Assembly: GCF_904846185.1 (NCBI RefSeq)
Contig: NZ_CAJGZQ010000007.1
Location: forward strand, 104,496 to 168,495
DNA length: 64,000 bases
Direction: 5' to 3'
Origin: Psychrobacter immobilis
GTDB lineage: Bacteria; Pseudomonadota; Gammaproteobacteria; Pseudomonadales; Moraxellaceae
A program made the position numbers and the translations under genes. Shown piece after piece: positions 1-9,136 of the stretch. Position 1 is the first letter of the stretch; every line of letters starts with the position of its first letter. The notes under the pieces are model-generated. The model did not search any database. It had not been told where the DNA came from and was given only the letters and a program-made list of their open reading frames with translations.

Positions 1-78
1 TATGGTAGAAGTGCTCATAATAGTCATTTAAATCGATAATATAAGGTGAAAGTTTTTTGTGTCATTTATAAGTATGCT

Positions 79-558
79 TTATGCTTCTTCAGCGGTTTCA
101 GTGTTTTTTTCTGCTTCTAGAAAATTAAAAAAGCGCTTAAAGCTCACTTTAAATAAAAACGCCACACCTAGCCAACAGGACAATCCTAACCAGGCGGTAT
201 CAGCGAATAATAAGCCACCAACCAATATGATGGTCGATACGCCAATGCTCATGGCAATCATCGACGCTTGGTTTAATCGATAACGATAAATCACCAGCGC
301 ATCATAAATAGTAATAGGAATCGTAAGCGCAACCAAGGCATAAGGCAAGTTATAGAAAAGTTGATAAAGCAGTTGATTGTCATGAAAGGCTTTGATACTA
401 GCAATGGTGCCAAAGACCATAAAGGCGAGAATAGCGGCATAAATGAGATAAATCGCTATTTGATTCGCTCGCTGAGCGCCTTTGATACGGGCGATGGCAA
501 GCGGCGCAAAACCATGTTGCGATTTGTTTTGCAGGGAGTGGTCTGAGACAGTGGTCAT
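79..558 (-). CDS. Small integral membrane protein of unknown function
   Basis: This 159-residue protein starts at an ATG at 558. After a hydrophilic N-terminus of about 30 residues there are four hydrophobic stretches, near residues 34-54, 68-86, 97-118 and 121-137, followed by a charged tail rich in Glu. I see no catalytic or binding motif and do not recognise the family. The four-helix layout resembles many small inner-membrane proteins. It lies downstream of ruvX on the same strand with a gap of about 90 bases, so it could be co-transcribed with the yqgE-ruvX pair. Membrane location is a prediction from hydrophobicity only. Confidence 0.7.
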   Translation of the reverse strand: MTTVSDHSLQNKSQHGFAPLAIARIKGAQRANQIAIYLIYAAILAFMVFGTIASIKAFHDNQLLYQLFYNLPYALVALTIPITIYDALVIYRYRLNQASMIAMSIGVSTIILVGGLLFADTAWLGLSCWLGVAFLFKVSFKRFFNFLEAEKNTETAEEA

Positions 559-650
559 AATAATCAGGTATTTATCCGTGTAGAGTGACGATATGTCAGA
601 ATTGGCGGTGTTTTAATTAAGAGTGTTTTAACAGCAGGTTTATCGCTGAC

Positions 651-1181
651 TTAATCGGCCTTGATAGCGTCGATGGCGATACTGCTACTGGGGTCAGCGA
701 AATAAGTCGACATCAGAATGCAGGCAGAGATATCATCAATTGGGTCGCGTTCATGCTTAATCCAACCATTCTCCCACGCGATCTCACGCGCTGCCACTGA
801 GGTTAGACGCTCATCACACAGGCTCACGACCACTGGTAGATGCTGTTCCATGACTCGATGCGCCAGACGACGGGCAAATTTGTGCGCACGCTTAGACAGC
901 ATTGAGCTGCTGCCATCCATATTAAGTGGCAACCCAACCACCACTTTTGCCACGCCCCAGACTTTGATAATACCGAGCAGATTGTCCCAATCAGGCTGAC
1001 CATTATTCATCGCTAAAATATCAAAGGCACGCGCAGTCTCGGTAATGGTATTACCCAGCGCCATGCCCATCTTTTTTACCCCGTAATCGAGCGCCAAAAT
1101 AAGATGAGGCTTAATAGCGGGTTCCGCCACAGTAGTGTCAGCAGTTTCGATTTTAATGCTCGTATCAGACTCTACCATCAT
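651..1181 (-). CDS. ruvX: RuvX/YqgF-family RNase H-like nuclease
   Basis: YqgF/RuvX proteins have an RNase H fold and have been linked to 16S rRNA 5' end maturation and to Holliday junction processing. The family start is clear at about residue 28 (ALDYGVKKMGMALGN), where the Asp is the first acidic catalytic residue. The core motif GLPLNMDGS and the later CDERLTSVAA complete the signature. The protein is 176 residues against about 140 in E. coli; the excess is an N-terminal extension of about 25 residues and a short C-terminal tail. Two adjacent ATGs (1181, 1178) could serve as start. It lies about 105 bases after yqgE on the same strand; a yqgE-ruvX order is common in gammaproteobacteria, so an operon is likely. 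Confidence 0.92.
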   Translation of the reverse strand: MMVESDTSIKIETADTTVAEPAIKPHLILALDYGVKKMGMALGNTITETARAFDILAMNNGQPDWDNLLGIIKVWGVAKVVVGLPLNMDGSSSMLSKRAHKFARRLAHRVMEQHLPVVVSLCDERLTSVAAREIAWENGWIKHERDPIDDISACILMSTYFADPSSSIAIDAIKAD

Positions 1182-1286
1182 TATGCATACTTCCTATTTC
1201 TATTGGGCGTGATTCATTTAGCTTAACGGCTTTAATTTAAATGCATCTTTAGTTTAAATGAATAATTTAACAATCATAACCAATCG

Positions 1287-1850
1287 TTAAGCATGACCAA
1301 TATCACTGCTAAGGTAATCAAAGTTCACCCCAATCTTATCCGCAGCAATTTGCCAGCGTTCTTCGAATGGTGTATCAAACAATAAGTTTAAATCAGCAGG
1401 ACAAACGAGCCAGTCGCCATTATTAAGTTCTTGATCGAGCTGTTTTTTACCCCAACTGGCATGACCCAAGCACAGCTGATAATGCCCAACGCCTTGACCT
1501 GCGGCGATACGCTTAAGGATATCTTGACTGGTGGTAATACAGACGTTTTCTGAGATTGCAAAAGACGATGCCCACTCAGGCTGCCCCGTATGCAGCACAA
1601 AGCCAACCTCTGGATACATCGGGCCACCGTCTAATGCCACATCTTCCATCACTTGCGCATCCGTCACCTCAATGTCTAAATCTTCTAGCAGTTTGCCCAC
1701 GCGTGCCTGCTCTAATGGACGATTGACCATCAGACCAAGTGCGCCATGTTTATCATGGCGGCAAATATAAATCAGCGCCTGCTCAAACCTTGGGTCTGAC
1801 AGCTCGGGTGCCGCGATTAAAAAATGATGGGTCAAATTGGCTTTAGACAT
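1287..1850 (-). CDS. yqgE: YqgE/AlgH family protein
   Basis: This 187-residue protein belongs to the UPF0301 (YqgE/AlgH) family, whose biochemical role is not settled. Family features are the N-terminal [25 protein letters not shown], the [11 protein letters not shown] motif and a [14 protein letters not shown] segment. Its length agrees with the usual 185-190 residues. It precedes ruvX on the same strand, the usual order. In Pseudomonas the homologue was called AlgH because of an early link with alginate regulation, but nothing here shows such a role. Confidence 0.92.
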   Translation of the reverse strand: MSKANLTHHFLIAAPELSDPRFEQALIYICRHDKHGALGLMVNRPLEQARVGKLLEDLDIEVTDAQVMEDVALDGGPMYPEVGFVLHTGQPEWASSFAISENVCITTSQDILKRIAAGQGVGHYQLCLGHASWGKKQLDQELNNGDWLVCPADLNLLFDTPFEERWQIAADKIGVNFDYLSSDIGHA

Positions 1851-1997
1851 AGAGACAAACGCACCCTAATGTTGAAGGTAAAATAACAGAAATGACACAC
1901 CACTATATGGTGATACTGAGGTGAAAATCAACCAAAGCAAATATTTAGCAGTGATGAGACACAGCGCTGCACAACTGGTTGATGAATGACCAAGCCT

Positions 1998-3680
1998 TTA
2001 TTTCACATCGGTCAATAAACTACGTGCATGGTCGCGGGTGACGTCAGTGATGATCACACCGCCAGACATGCGTGCCAGCTCGTCGACTTGCGCGCTATCA
2101 GTTAGTATTAATAGCTCGCTTTCGGTCTGCTCGTCATGATGTTTTTGTACTAAGATATGCTGATGCGCTTGCGCCGCGACTTGTGCTTGGTGAGTAATGG
2201 CCAGTAGCTGCTGCGTCTGCCCAAGCGCGCGTAGTAGCTCACCGACCACTTGCGCCGTACCGCCACTGATACCGACATCGACTTCATCAAATACCAGCAT
2301 AGGTTTTGCGGCATTATTATCGGCATTGGTTGCTTGCATTACTTGCATTACCAGTGCCATTCGTGACAGCTCACCGCCTGAGGCAATCTTATGTAATGGC
2401 TGCATCGGCATACCGACGTTGGCGCTAAATAATAAATCAATATCATAGCAACCTTGCGCACTATATTGGCTGGTATCGGCTTTTTTGGTAAAGACAAACT
2501 CGCAGCGGGCATTGGGTAGCGCGAGCGGTTGTAGCTGCTGCATTAATTGTTTGCTGACGATCGGCGCGGCTTTCGAGCGTTCTTTATTTAACTGAGTGGC
2601 GAATGCAAGATAGTCTTGCCAAGCCTGTTCAATTTGTGCCGCCATCGCATCACTGCTTGGCTCGTTTTCTAGCTGCTCTAATTGCGCTTCCCAGCCCTTT
2701 GCTTCATCGATTAAGTCGCTCGTTGGCAAGCTATGTTTACGTGATAAGCGATGTCCTAAGCTGATAAGACTGTCTAGTGTCTGCAAGCGCTCAGGATCAG
2801 GCAACTGTTGCTCAGCATAATCTGACAGTAAGCCTGTTACCTCTGTGATTTGTTGCTGTGCTAAATGCAGTTGCTCGGAGGCTTGCTCAAAGGTTTGACT
2901 GACACTCATTTGGTTATCACAAAGCTTAATCGCTTGCCCAAGCAAAGTCATCACATCTGGCTCATCCGTGTCATTGTCGAGCAGATGTAAGCCATGACTG
3001 GCCTCTATCATGAGGGCTTCGATATTAGACAGCTCTTCGTGTTCTGCTTCAACTTCTGCATAATCAACCGCCAATAACGGCGCAATATCAGCAAGTTGGC
3101 TTTGCAAAAGCTCAATACGATCTTGACGTTGAGCCTCACGGCTCGCAATGTCGTCAGCACGGCGTTTGAGCTGCTGGTAAATTTGATAGCTACTGGCAGT
3201 TTGTAAAGCTAGAGACGTAATTTGTGCCATCTCGTCGAGCCATTGCACCACAAACTGTGGCTTGAGTAATGCCTGTTGAGCGTGCTGACTATGGATATTA
3301 ACTAACAATGCACCTAAGCTTTTGAGCTCCGCCAAGCTGACAGGCGTGCCATTTAACCACGCTTTTGAGCGTCCGGTATTGCTGAGCTGACGGCGAATCA
3401 GTACTTCAGGTTCTTCTAGTGCTCTATCATTTTTGGCAAACCAATCAGCAATGACACTGTTATGCTCCACATCAAACTGCGCATAAATATCGGCTTGCGC
3501 CGCCCCATGTCTGACCATCGCACTGTCTGCGCGCTCACCAACACATAAAGACAGCGCATCCAATAATAATGACTTGCCAGCACCGGTCTCACCCGTGATG
3601 ACATTGAAGCCTTCAGCCACACTCAGCTCATGCTGAGCGATCAACGCAAACTGATGTAAAGTTAATGATACTAGCATCAA
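1998..3680 (-). CDS. recN: DNA repair protein RecN
   Basis: RecN is an SMC-like ATPase acting in recombinational repair of double-strand breaks. The 560 residues match the family length (553 in E. coli). The Walker A motif GETGAGKSLLLDALS lies near residues 30-44, followed by GERAD. The centre is a long coiled coil rich in Gln, Glu and Leu, and the C-terminal half carries the ABC signature ASGGELSRMALVMQ and the Walker B segment MLVFDEVDVGISG. The start at the ATG at 3680 fits family N-termini (LTLHQFALIAQHEL). It reads leftward with about 145 bases before yqgE. No clear LexA box was seen upstream, and Moraxellaceae generally lack a classical LexA. Confidence 0.96.
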   Translation of the reverse strand: MMLVSLTLHQFALIAQHELSVAEGFNVITGETGAGKSLLLDALSLCVGERADSAMVRHGAAQADIYAQFDVEHNSVIADWFAKNDRALEEPEVLIRRQLSNTGRSKAWLNGTPVSLAELKSLGALLVNIHSQHAQQALLKPQFVVQWLDEMAQITSLALQTASSYQIYQQLKRRADDIASREAQRQDRIELLQSQLADIAPLLAVDYAEVEAEHEELSNIEALMIEASHGLHLLDNDTDEPDVMTLLGQAIKLCDNQMSVSQTFEQASEQLHLAQQQITEVTGLLSDYAEQQLPDPERLQTLDSLISLGHRLSRKHSLPTSDLIDEAKGWEAQLEQLENEPSSDAMAAQIEQAWQDYLAFATQLNKERSKAAPIVSKQLMQQLQPLALPNARCEFVFTKKADTSQYSAQGCYDIDLLFSANVGMPMQPLHKIASGGELSRMALVMQVMQATNADNNAAKPMLVFDEVDVGISGGTAQVVGELLRALGQTQQLLAITHQAQVAAQAHQHILVQKHHDEQTESELLILTDSAQVDELARMSGGVIITDVTRDHARSLLTDVK

Positions 3681-4410
3681 CGCCTCTCATGACAGACAAT
3701 AGACTTCATATACATCTTAAGAAGCCATATATAAAATAGGGTAGATAAGGGAGTGAAATTATTCATTTAACCGTGTTAATGAGATAAATATTATAGGCAA
3801 ATAGTATGGTGTTAAACGCGCTTAAATACAAACTTTCAAGCGATGTATAATAGATTTTATTGTTGGAAGATTACCATAAAACTGTCAAAAACTGGCTATG
3901 AGTCATCATCATAATATTCACAATATCAATCATTAAGGTGATTAAGCCTGTCAAAATGATGGCTGTATACTAAGCATGGTTGCGGATTAAACTTATAAAA
4001 ATAGCCCAATTGTAGTGATCAGGTGCTGACTCAAAAAAAGGTGAGTAAGTAAGTTTAGGATTCGCATCAAACAGCATTTTCCTAGTCGCTTTAACAAACT
4101 TTATAGATATAATGTGGTAGCATAATCTCACATAATGATAAACTCTTCTGATTAGATTAGTGCAGTGTAATACACGATAACGAGTCATAATTTTGTAAAA
4201 TGATAGGCGTATAGTTGGAAGAGTATGCCACTCGGTCATTATTCTAAAGTATTTTCATAGAACCTGTGGCTAGCTTTAGCGCACAGATATCTAGTATAGA
4301 AGGATACAGTACGTAGTACAGAGGTGTCGGTTAACGACGCAACTCTGGCGGTACTCTAACCAATTACTTATTTTTTAGTTTCGTAATGATTATTTGATAA
4401 GGAAGCCACT
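3681..4410. other. Intergenic region between divergent recN and ppnP
   Basis: About 730 AT-rich bases separate the two divergent genes. The only long reading frame inside (3970-4239, minus) lacks a ribosome-binding site and has an Arg/His/Tyr-rich composition unlike the neighbouring proteins, so I do not call it a gene. The promoters of recN and ppnP should both lie here. I saw no tRNA or known RNA motif. Confidence 0.5.
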
Positions 4411-4746
4411 ATGACAGCGGCGCAATTTACTAATGTAACAGTCAATGCTCAAGCGACGGTATCTTATGATGGTCGTTGTTCAAGCCACACTATTATGTTC
4501 GAAGATGGTCGACATAAAACATTGGGCGTTATCTTGCCTTGTGATAATTTGGTTGAGCATTATCATTTTAGCACCAATACCTCCGAGCGTATCGAAATCA
4601 CGGGCGGTGAGTGTGAGGTCAAAATTAATGGTGATGAAGAATTCAGCTATTACCGCGCTGGTCAATCATTCGTGGTTGAAGGCAATAGTGGTTTTAATCT
4701 GCGGACAGAAGAAATTGTTCAATATATCTGCCACTTAGAAGGGTAA
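4411..4746 (+). CDS. ppnP: Pyrimidine/purine nucleoside phosphorylase PpnP
   Basis: PpnP (YaiE, DUF1255) is a small cupin that phosphorolyses many nucleosides to free base and ribose-1-phosphate. The match to the E. coli protein runs through KTLGVILP, the HYHFSTNTSERIEITGGECEV block, which forms the cupin barrel strands, the YRAGQSFVVEGNSGFNL segment and the final YICHL. At 111 residues it is longer than the 94 of E. coli, the extra being at the N-terminus. A good ribosome-binding site (AAGGAAG) precedes the ATG. It is monocistronic: a strong terminator follows. The family is clear; the enzymatic role comes from the E. coli homologue. Confidence 0.88.
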   Translation: MTAAQFTNVTVNAQATVSYDGRCSSHTIMFEDGRHKTLGVILPCDNLVEHYHFSTNTSERIEITGGECEVKINGDEEFSYYRAGQSFVVEGNSGFNLRTEEIVQYICHLEG

Positions 4747-4806
4747 GTTTGCTAAAGCTGTTATTAAGTGATTGATGACAGCAAAGAGCCTTTTACTCAA
4801 AAAAAG

Positions 4807-4840
4807 AAAAACCTTATCGGATTGGTAAGGTTTTTCTTTT
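4807..4840 (+). terminator. Rho-independent terminator after ppnP
   Basis: A 10-base stem (AAAAACCTTA / TAAGGTTTTT) with a 9-base loop ends in a T-rich run. The A-rich left arm means it could also stop transcription in the other direction. Confidence 0.85.
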
Positions 4841-4958
4841 TCTGCTGATATTATTTATATGCAGATATCCATTTATTGATACAATTACTGTCATATCTTT
4901 TTATCGCCTAGTTTTTATCATATAGCGCGATACCCACTTTATAATCAATAGGCCTATT

Positions 4959-5729
4959 ATGGCAAAACCTACCTATTTTTATGGCATTCATGCGATTGAT
5001 GCCTTACTCGAATATCGTCCTTTAGATGGGCTAAGCTTGTTTGTGCAGCAAGGTCGTGAGACTGATAGCCATGTACAAGCGATCATGGCGCAAGCACGTG
5101 ACAATGGTATCAGTATCCAACCCACGCAAAAAGACAAACTCACGCAATTGTGTGGCAGCCCGCAGCACCAAGGTGTGGTGCTAAATGCGCGTCCTCTAGG
5201 CTTTGCTGATGAAGGCTTGCTTGCTACCCTTGCTGGGCGTGACCAATGCTTATTATTGGTCTTGGATCAAATTACGGATGCACATAACTTTGGTGCTTGT
5301 TTGCGTACCGCAGTGGCGATGGGTGTGGATGCCGTGGTTTGTCCGAAACATCATGCGGCAAGTCTGACACCAACAGTGGCTAAAGTATCGGTCGGTGCAG
5401 CAGAGATGATGCCGATTATCAGTGTTACCAATCTGGCACGTACGCTCACGCAAATCAAAAATGCTGGGGTGTTTGTGTTTGGTACAGCGCTTAATGCAGA
5501 TGCCAAACCGATTCATGCCGCTGATCTGACTGGCAAAACAGCCATTATCATGGGTTCAGAAGGTGAGGGGATGCGTCGCCTGACTATGGAGAGCTGTGAT
5601 GAGCTGGTGTATATTCCGATGTCAGGAAATGAGCATGGCAACCTTCAAAGTCTAAATGTGAGTGTTGCCACTGGTATGGCGCTGTATGAAGTCAATCGAC
5701 AGCGTACTTTAGCTGCTGGGCAAGCTTAA
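4959..5729 (+). CDS. rlmB: 23S rRNA (guanosine-2'-O-)-methyltransferase RlmB
   Basis: RlmB is a SpoU/TrmH-type methyltransferase that methylates the 2'-OH of G2251 in 23S rRNA, near the peptidyl transferase centre. The N-terminal substrate-binding domain (residues 1-75) opens with YFYGIHAIDALLEYRP. The knotted SPOUT domain holds the three motifs: LDQITDAHNFGACLRTA near residue 105, IIMGSEGEGMRRLT near 193, and SLNVSVATGMALYE near 232. Length (256) fits the family (243 in E. coli). The last 38 bases overlap the end of the convergent coaE, so each gene's 3' end lies inside the other. Confidence 0.95.
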   Translation: MAKPTYFYGIHAIDALLEYRPLDGLSLFVQQGRETDSHVQAIMAQARDNGISIQPTQKDKLTQLCGSPQHQGVVLNARPLGFADEGLLATLAGRDQCLLLVLDQITDAHNFGACLRTAVAMGVDAVVCPKHHAASLTPTVAKVSVGAAEMMPIISVTNLARTLTQIKNAGVFVFGTALNADAKPIHAADLTGKTAIIMGSEGEGMRRLTMESCDELVYIPMSGNEHGNLQSLNVSVATGMALYEVNRQRTLAAGQA

Positions 5730-6378
5730 GATATTCTTGGTGTAATGGCGCTAGTTGCACATACAGAGCCGCAAGATCACTTTCGTTGAGCACCACATCA
5801 TCTGCATGACGATTACGCTCTTCGCGGCTCAGCTGATTCACCATGATGGCCTTGATTTTTTGTATACTTTGTTCGTCGCGCTGACTGGCACGCGCAATCT
5901 GCGTTTCCTCGGTGGCATCCATTACTAAGATACGTTGGCATAAATTGGCAAGCCCTGCTTCTGCTGCTTCAATAAGTAGAGGCGCTGACAATATCACGTA
6001 AGGCGAAGTACTGGTTGCCAACTGTGCTTTTGCTGCTTCGCGTATCGCTGGGTGAGTGATTGCTTCTAACTCAATCAATGCCTCAGGATATGAAAAGACG
6101 TGCGTTCTTACTGCCACTCGATCCATTGATCCATCGCCATTCAATACCCAATCACCAAATTTTTTCTGGATTTTGTGCAGAGTGGTGCTACCTTTAGCGA
6201 CGACTTCATGGGCAATCACATCCGCATCGATAATATCAATGCCTTGCTCAGCGAACCAAGCACTCGCAGCGGACTTACCACTACCGATACCACCCGTTAA
6301 GCCAACTACTAAGGTTTTACTTTTCTTTTGCGGGGTCTGGGGCTTATGAGAATAAGGTGAAGATGCTTGTTTTGACAT
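5692..6378 (-). CDS. coaE: Dephospho-CoA kinase
   Basis: CoaE phosphorylates the 3'-OH of dephospho-CoA, the last step of coenzyme A synthesis. The P-loop GLTGGIGSGKSAAS lies at about residues 27-40 after a basic, Ser/Lys-rich N-terminal tail of 25 residues that is longer than usual. Further family motifs are DIIDADVIAHEVV, HPAIREA, the YVILSAPLLIEA segment and QRILVMDA. The length is 228 against 206 in E. coli. The gene follows pilD on the same strand, as in the pilBCD-coaE cluster of Pseudomonas and Acinetobacter, but here a MITE-like element sits between pilD and coaE. Confidence 0.95.
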   Translation of the reverse strand: MSKQASSPYSHKPQTPQKKSKTLVVGLTGGIGSGKSAASAWFAEQGIDIIDADVIAHEVVAKGSTTLHKIQKKFGDWVLNGDGSMDRVAVRTHVFSYPEALIELEAITHPAIREAAKAQLATSTSPYVILSAPLLIEAAEAGLANLCQRILVMDATEETQIARASQRDEQSIQKIKAIMVNQLSREERNRHADDVVLNESDLAALYVQLAPLHQEYLKLAQQLKYAVD

Positions 6379-6503
6379 AATAATGACTTATCTGCTCGAT
6401 ATAATGACAGTGATGGTTATAAGCTAAGGAAGTATTTTGGTGCCTATTTTAAGATTTGGTGTCTGTTTAAAAAGGAGCGATTGAAATACTTTCTAGCACA
6501 ATT

Positions 6504-6594
6504 TAGGGCGGGCCCTCAATTCAATCGATTATCCTCTAAATGGGCTAAAATGGCTAAATTTTTATCACCATTTTTAAAATGAGGATACGCCCTA
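6504..6594. repeat. Short copy of a TA-flanked inverted-repeat element (MITE-like, copy A)
   Basis: The segment is bounded by TA on both sides. Its outer ends are GGGCGGGCCCTCA and TGAGGATACGCCC, near-inverted repeats. Inside it shares TAAATGGGCTAAAA and TTTTTATCACCATTTT with two longer copies at 11182-11356 and 33556-33728, but lacks about 80 bases of their centre. The right TA directly abuts the pilD stop codon. It carries no gene. Terminal inverted repeats with a duplicated TA are typical of non-autonomous elements mobilised by an IS630/mariner-like transposase; that assignment is inference, since no such transposase is in the window. Confidence 0.75.
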
Positions 6595-7494
6595 TTAAGT
6601 ATACATGCCGAGATACCAGTTGACGATATCTGAGCCATATAATAAAGCAACAATACCAGCGATAGCGATATAAGGACCAAAGGCAAACGGCTTGCTTTCA
6701 CCCTGCTTCTTCATCAAAATAATCCCAACGATTGAGCCTAATAAAGAAGACAATAAAATAATCAATGGCAACATCATGGGTCCAAGCCAAGCACCTAATA
6801 CTGCCAATAATTTGAAATCTCCCTGCCCCATACCATGCTTTTTAGTGATTAGATAAAATACTTTGACCACTATCCACAATGACAAAAACCCTAGCAATAA
6901 GCCCCAAATTGACTGGGTAGGTGAGACAAACCAGCCTTGTGAATTCACTGCTAATCCTAAACCCGCTAATGGAAAGGTCAAGCGATCGGGCAGTAATTGG
7001 GTATCAAAATCAATACCGGTTAAGGCGACCAGCGTCCATACCAAAATCAGAGCTGACAAGCCAGCTGCAGTTACGCCAAACTGATAAATCACTAACATTG
7101 ATAGTAGGGCTGTTGCTAGCTCAACCAGTGGATAACGCAGTCCAATCGCAGCTTTACATTCTGAGCAACGGCCACGTAGTATTAACCAGCTAATTAACGG
7201 TATGTTTTCGTACCACTTTATTTTGTGGGCGCAATGAGGGCAGCGTGAGGCTGGTCGACTCAAAGTAATCGGCTTGTCAGCTGCTACGATATTTGTTAGG
7301 GGCAGAGTGTGTTCGCGAGGCATGTCTGCTTGTTCTAAAATAAACTGGCTGCACTCTTGTCGCCAGCTATAAACCATCATCAGCGGAATACGGTGAATCA
7401 CCACATTTAAAAAACTGCCAACACAAAGACCTAATAGGCCGAATATGCCTAAAGCGATAGGCATATTGTCTTGTAATAACTCTATAAATTGCAT
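6595..7494 (-). CDS. pilD: Type IV prepilin peptidase / N-methyltransferase PilD
   Basis: PilD cleaves the leader of type IV prepilins and pseudopilins and N-methylates the new N-terminus, at the inner membrane. The N-terminal domain has the zinc-binding pair CPHC and CSEC (near residues 85 and 111) between GSFLNVVIHRIPLMM and LRYPLVE. The two catalytic aspartates of the GXGD-type protease are in GIDFDTQLLPDRLTFPLAG and GMGQGDFKLLAVLGAWLG. About eight hydrophobic segments are visible. Length (299) is normal. It follows pilC with a 25-base gap and so belongs to the pilB-pilC-pilD cluster. The stop codon TAA is followed at once by the TA of a MITE-like copy. Confidence 0.96.
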   Translation of the reverse strand: MQFIELLQDNMPIALGIFGLLGLCVGSFLNVVIHRIPLMMVYSWRQECSQFILEQADMPREHTLPLTNIVAADKPITLSRPASRCPHCAHKIKWYENIPLISWLILRGRCSECKAAIGLRYPLVELATALLSMLVIYQFGVTAAGLSALILVWTLVALTGIDFDTQLLPDRLTFPLAGLGLAVNSQGWFVSPTQSIWGLLLGFLSLWIVVKVFYLITKKHGMGQGDFKLLAVLGAWLGPMMLPLIILLSSLLGSIVGIILMKKQGESKPFAFGPYIAIAGIVALLYGSDIVNWYLGMYT

Positions 7495-7519
7495 GAAGTA
7501 GCTGTCCTTTAAATAGCTT

Positions 7520-8743
7520 TTAGCCTACTACTGAGCCCATTTGGAATATTGGTAAATACATGGCAATCACCAAGCCGCCAACTAATACACCGAGCACCGC
7601 CATGATTAAAGGTTCCATTAAGCTGGTCAATCCATCAACGGCGTTGTCTACTTCATTTTCATAATAGACAGCAACTTTATCTAACATCTCTTCTAAACTA
7701 CCGGATTCTTCACCAATGCCAACCATTTGAATGGCTAAACTCGGAAAAAGGTTGGTTGAGCGTATTGAAAACTGCAATTGTTGACCAGTAGAAACATCAT
7801 TTTTGATTTGCTGAATAGCGTTATAAAATACGACATTATTTGCTGCACCAGCAGTAGATTCAAGAGCGTCAATAAGCGGCACGCCCGCAGCAAAGGTAGT
7901 CGATAGTGTGCGGGAAAAACGGGCAATAACCGCTTGATAAGCGATATTTCCAAATATTGGAGCTTTTAATACTGCACGGTCTAAAAAATCACGGAATTTT
8001 TTAGAGCGTTTTTTGGCCTCCGAAAAACCAATAATGGCACCACCAATAATAACAACTAGAATGAACCACCATACCTGCATCCACTCAGACATATTAACAA
8101 CCATTTGGGTAAATGCAGGTAAATCTGCACCAAATGAGCCAAATAATTCTGAAAATACCGGCACGACCTTTATTAGCAAAATCATAGTCACAATAATAGC
8201 GACAACGACAACCGCGATAGGGTACTTCATTGCTTTTTTAATTTTGGCTTTAAGTAATTCACTTTTTTCTTTATAGGTAGCAACACGTTCAAGCATGGTT
8301 TCCAGTGCACCAGACTGCTCACCAGAATCGACAAGTGAACAAAACAGATCATCAAAATAACGCGGGTGTTTGCGTAATGCTGAAGCAAAAGTCCCACCCG
8401 CTTCAATGTCATATTTTATTTGTAATACCAAGTCTTTCATACTTGGATTGTCAAGTGAGTCAGCAACAATCTCAAAAGATTGAGTCAATGGCACACCCGC
8501 TTTCATCATGGTAGCTAATTGACGGGCAAAAATGGCAATATCGATAGGTTTGATGGATTTTTTGAAAGTGTAAAGTGGCTTTGGTTTTTTCTTGATACCT
8601 TTAACGCTGATACCTTGTTTGCGTAAAGTTGCTTTTGCTAACTCTAAACTACGGCTGGTAGTCTCCCCTTTTACTTTTTGTCCGCGTCGATTCACCCCAT
8701 CATAGACAAAGTCTAACAGCATGTCGGTCTTCGCTTTTGCCAT
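7520..8743 (-). CDS. pilC: Type IV pilus inner-membrane platform protein PilC
   Basis: PilC is the inner-membrane platform on which the PilB and PilT motors act. The two repeated T2SSF domains are plain: one around FARQLATMMKAGVPLTQSFEIV and another around FSRTLSTTFAAGVPLIDALEST, each followed by a glycine/glutamate signature (SLVDSGEQSGALETML; QMVGIGEESGSLEEML). Three transmembrane helices are visible. I start at the ATG at 8743, preceded by GAGGG, giving 407 residues and the family N-terminus. An upstream in-frame ATG at 8824 would add 27 residues unlike the family. pilB ends about 390 bases upstream. Confidence 0.95.
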   Translation of the reverse strand: MAKAKTDMLLDFVYDGVNRRGQKVKGETTSRSLELAKATLRKQGISVKGIKKKPKPLYTFKKSIKPIDIAIFARQLATMMKAGVPLTQSFEIVADSLDNPSMKDLVLQIKYDIEAGGTFASALRKHPRYFDDLFCSLVDSGEQSGALETMLERVATYKEKSELLKAKIKKAMKYPIAVVVVAIIVTMILLIKVVPVFSELFGSFGADLPAFTQMVVNMSEWMQVWWFILVVIIGGAIIGFSEAKKRSKKFRDFLDRAVLKAPIFGNIAYQAVIARFSRTLSTTFAAGVPLIDALESTAGAANNVVFYNAIQQIKNDVSTGQQLQFSIRSTNLFPSLAIQMVGIGEESGSLEEMLDKVAVYYENEVDNAVDGLTSLMEPLIMAVLGVLVGGLVIAMYLPIFQMGSVVG

Positions 8744-9136
8744 GTTACTACCCTCAAAATATTGTCTAATATAGATATTGCAAAGATGTACAACGATGCC
8801 TGACTCATTACATAAAAGAGGCATACTTTATTTTAACGTAAAAAACCAGTATAACTCTGTTTTATATTTAAGTATATCTGGTAGAAATTATTGCTGATTT
8901 ATAAAAGTCCGTACAATTAACGCCCATCATCTCAGTCCTCATATAAATAATGGCATTACTCATATAAGGACAGTTTTAAATTTCCAAACCCCCTTTTATT
9001 AGTGCATTACTAAAAGCTGTTTTTTCGACAATTCAAGATTAAAAAGTAGTTGAGTTAATCATTTTGAACGTTTCTCTTTAGTGATCAGCAGTGTCTGTAT
9101 TTTTGTGCGTATGCAACATGCGCATAGCCAGTATTC
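8744..9136. other. Intergenic region between pilB and pilC
   Basis: The 390-base gap is unusually long for pilB-pilC, which are often almost contiguous. It contains two copies of CTCATATA about 30 bases apart but no open frame, known RNA motif or convincing terminator. It may hold a separate promoter for pilCD. Confidence 0.4.

Noticed and set aside
3970..4239. 89-residue frame between recN and ppnP
   Set aside because: No ribosome-binding site, odd His/Arg/Tyr-rich composition and no family resemblance.
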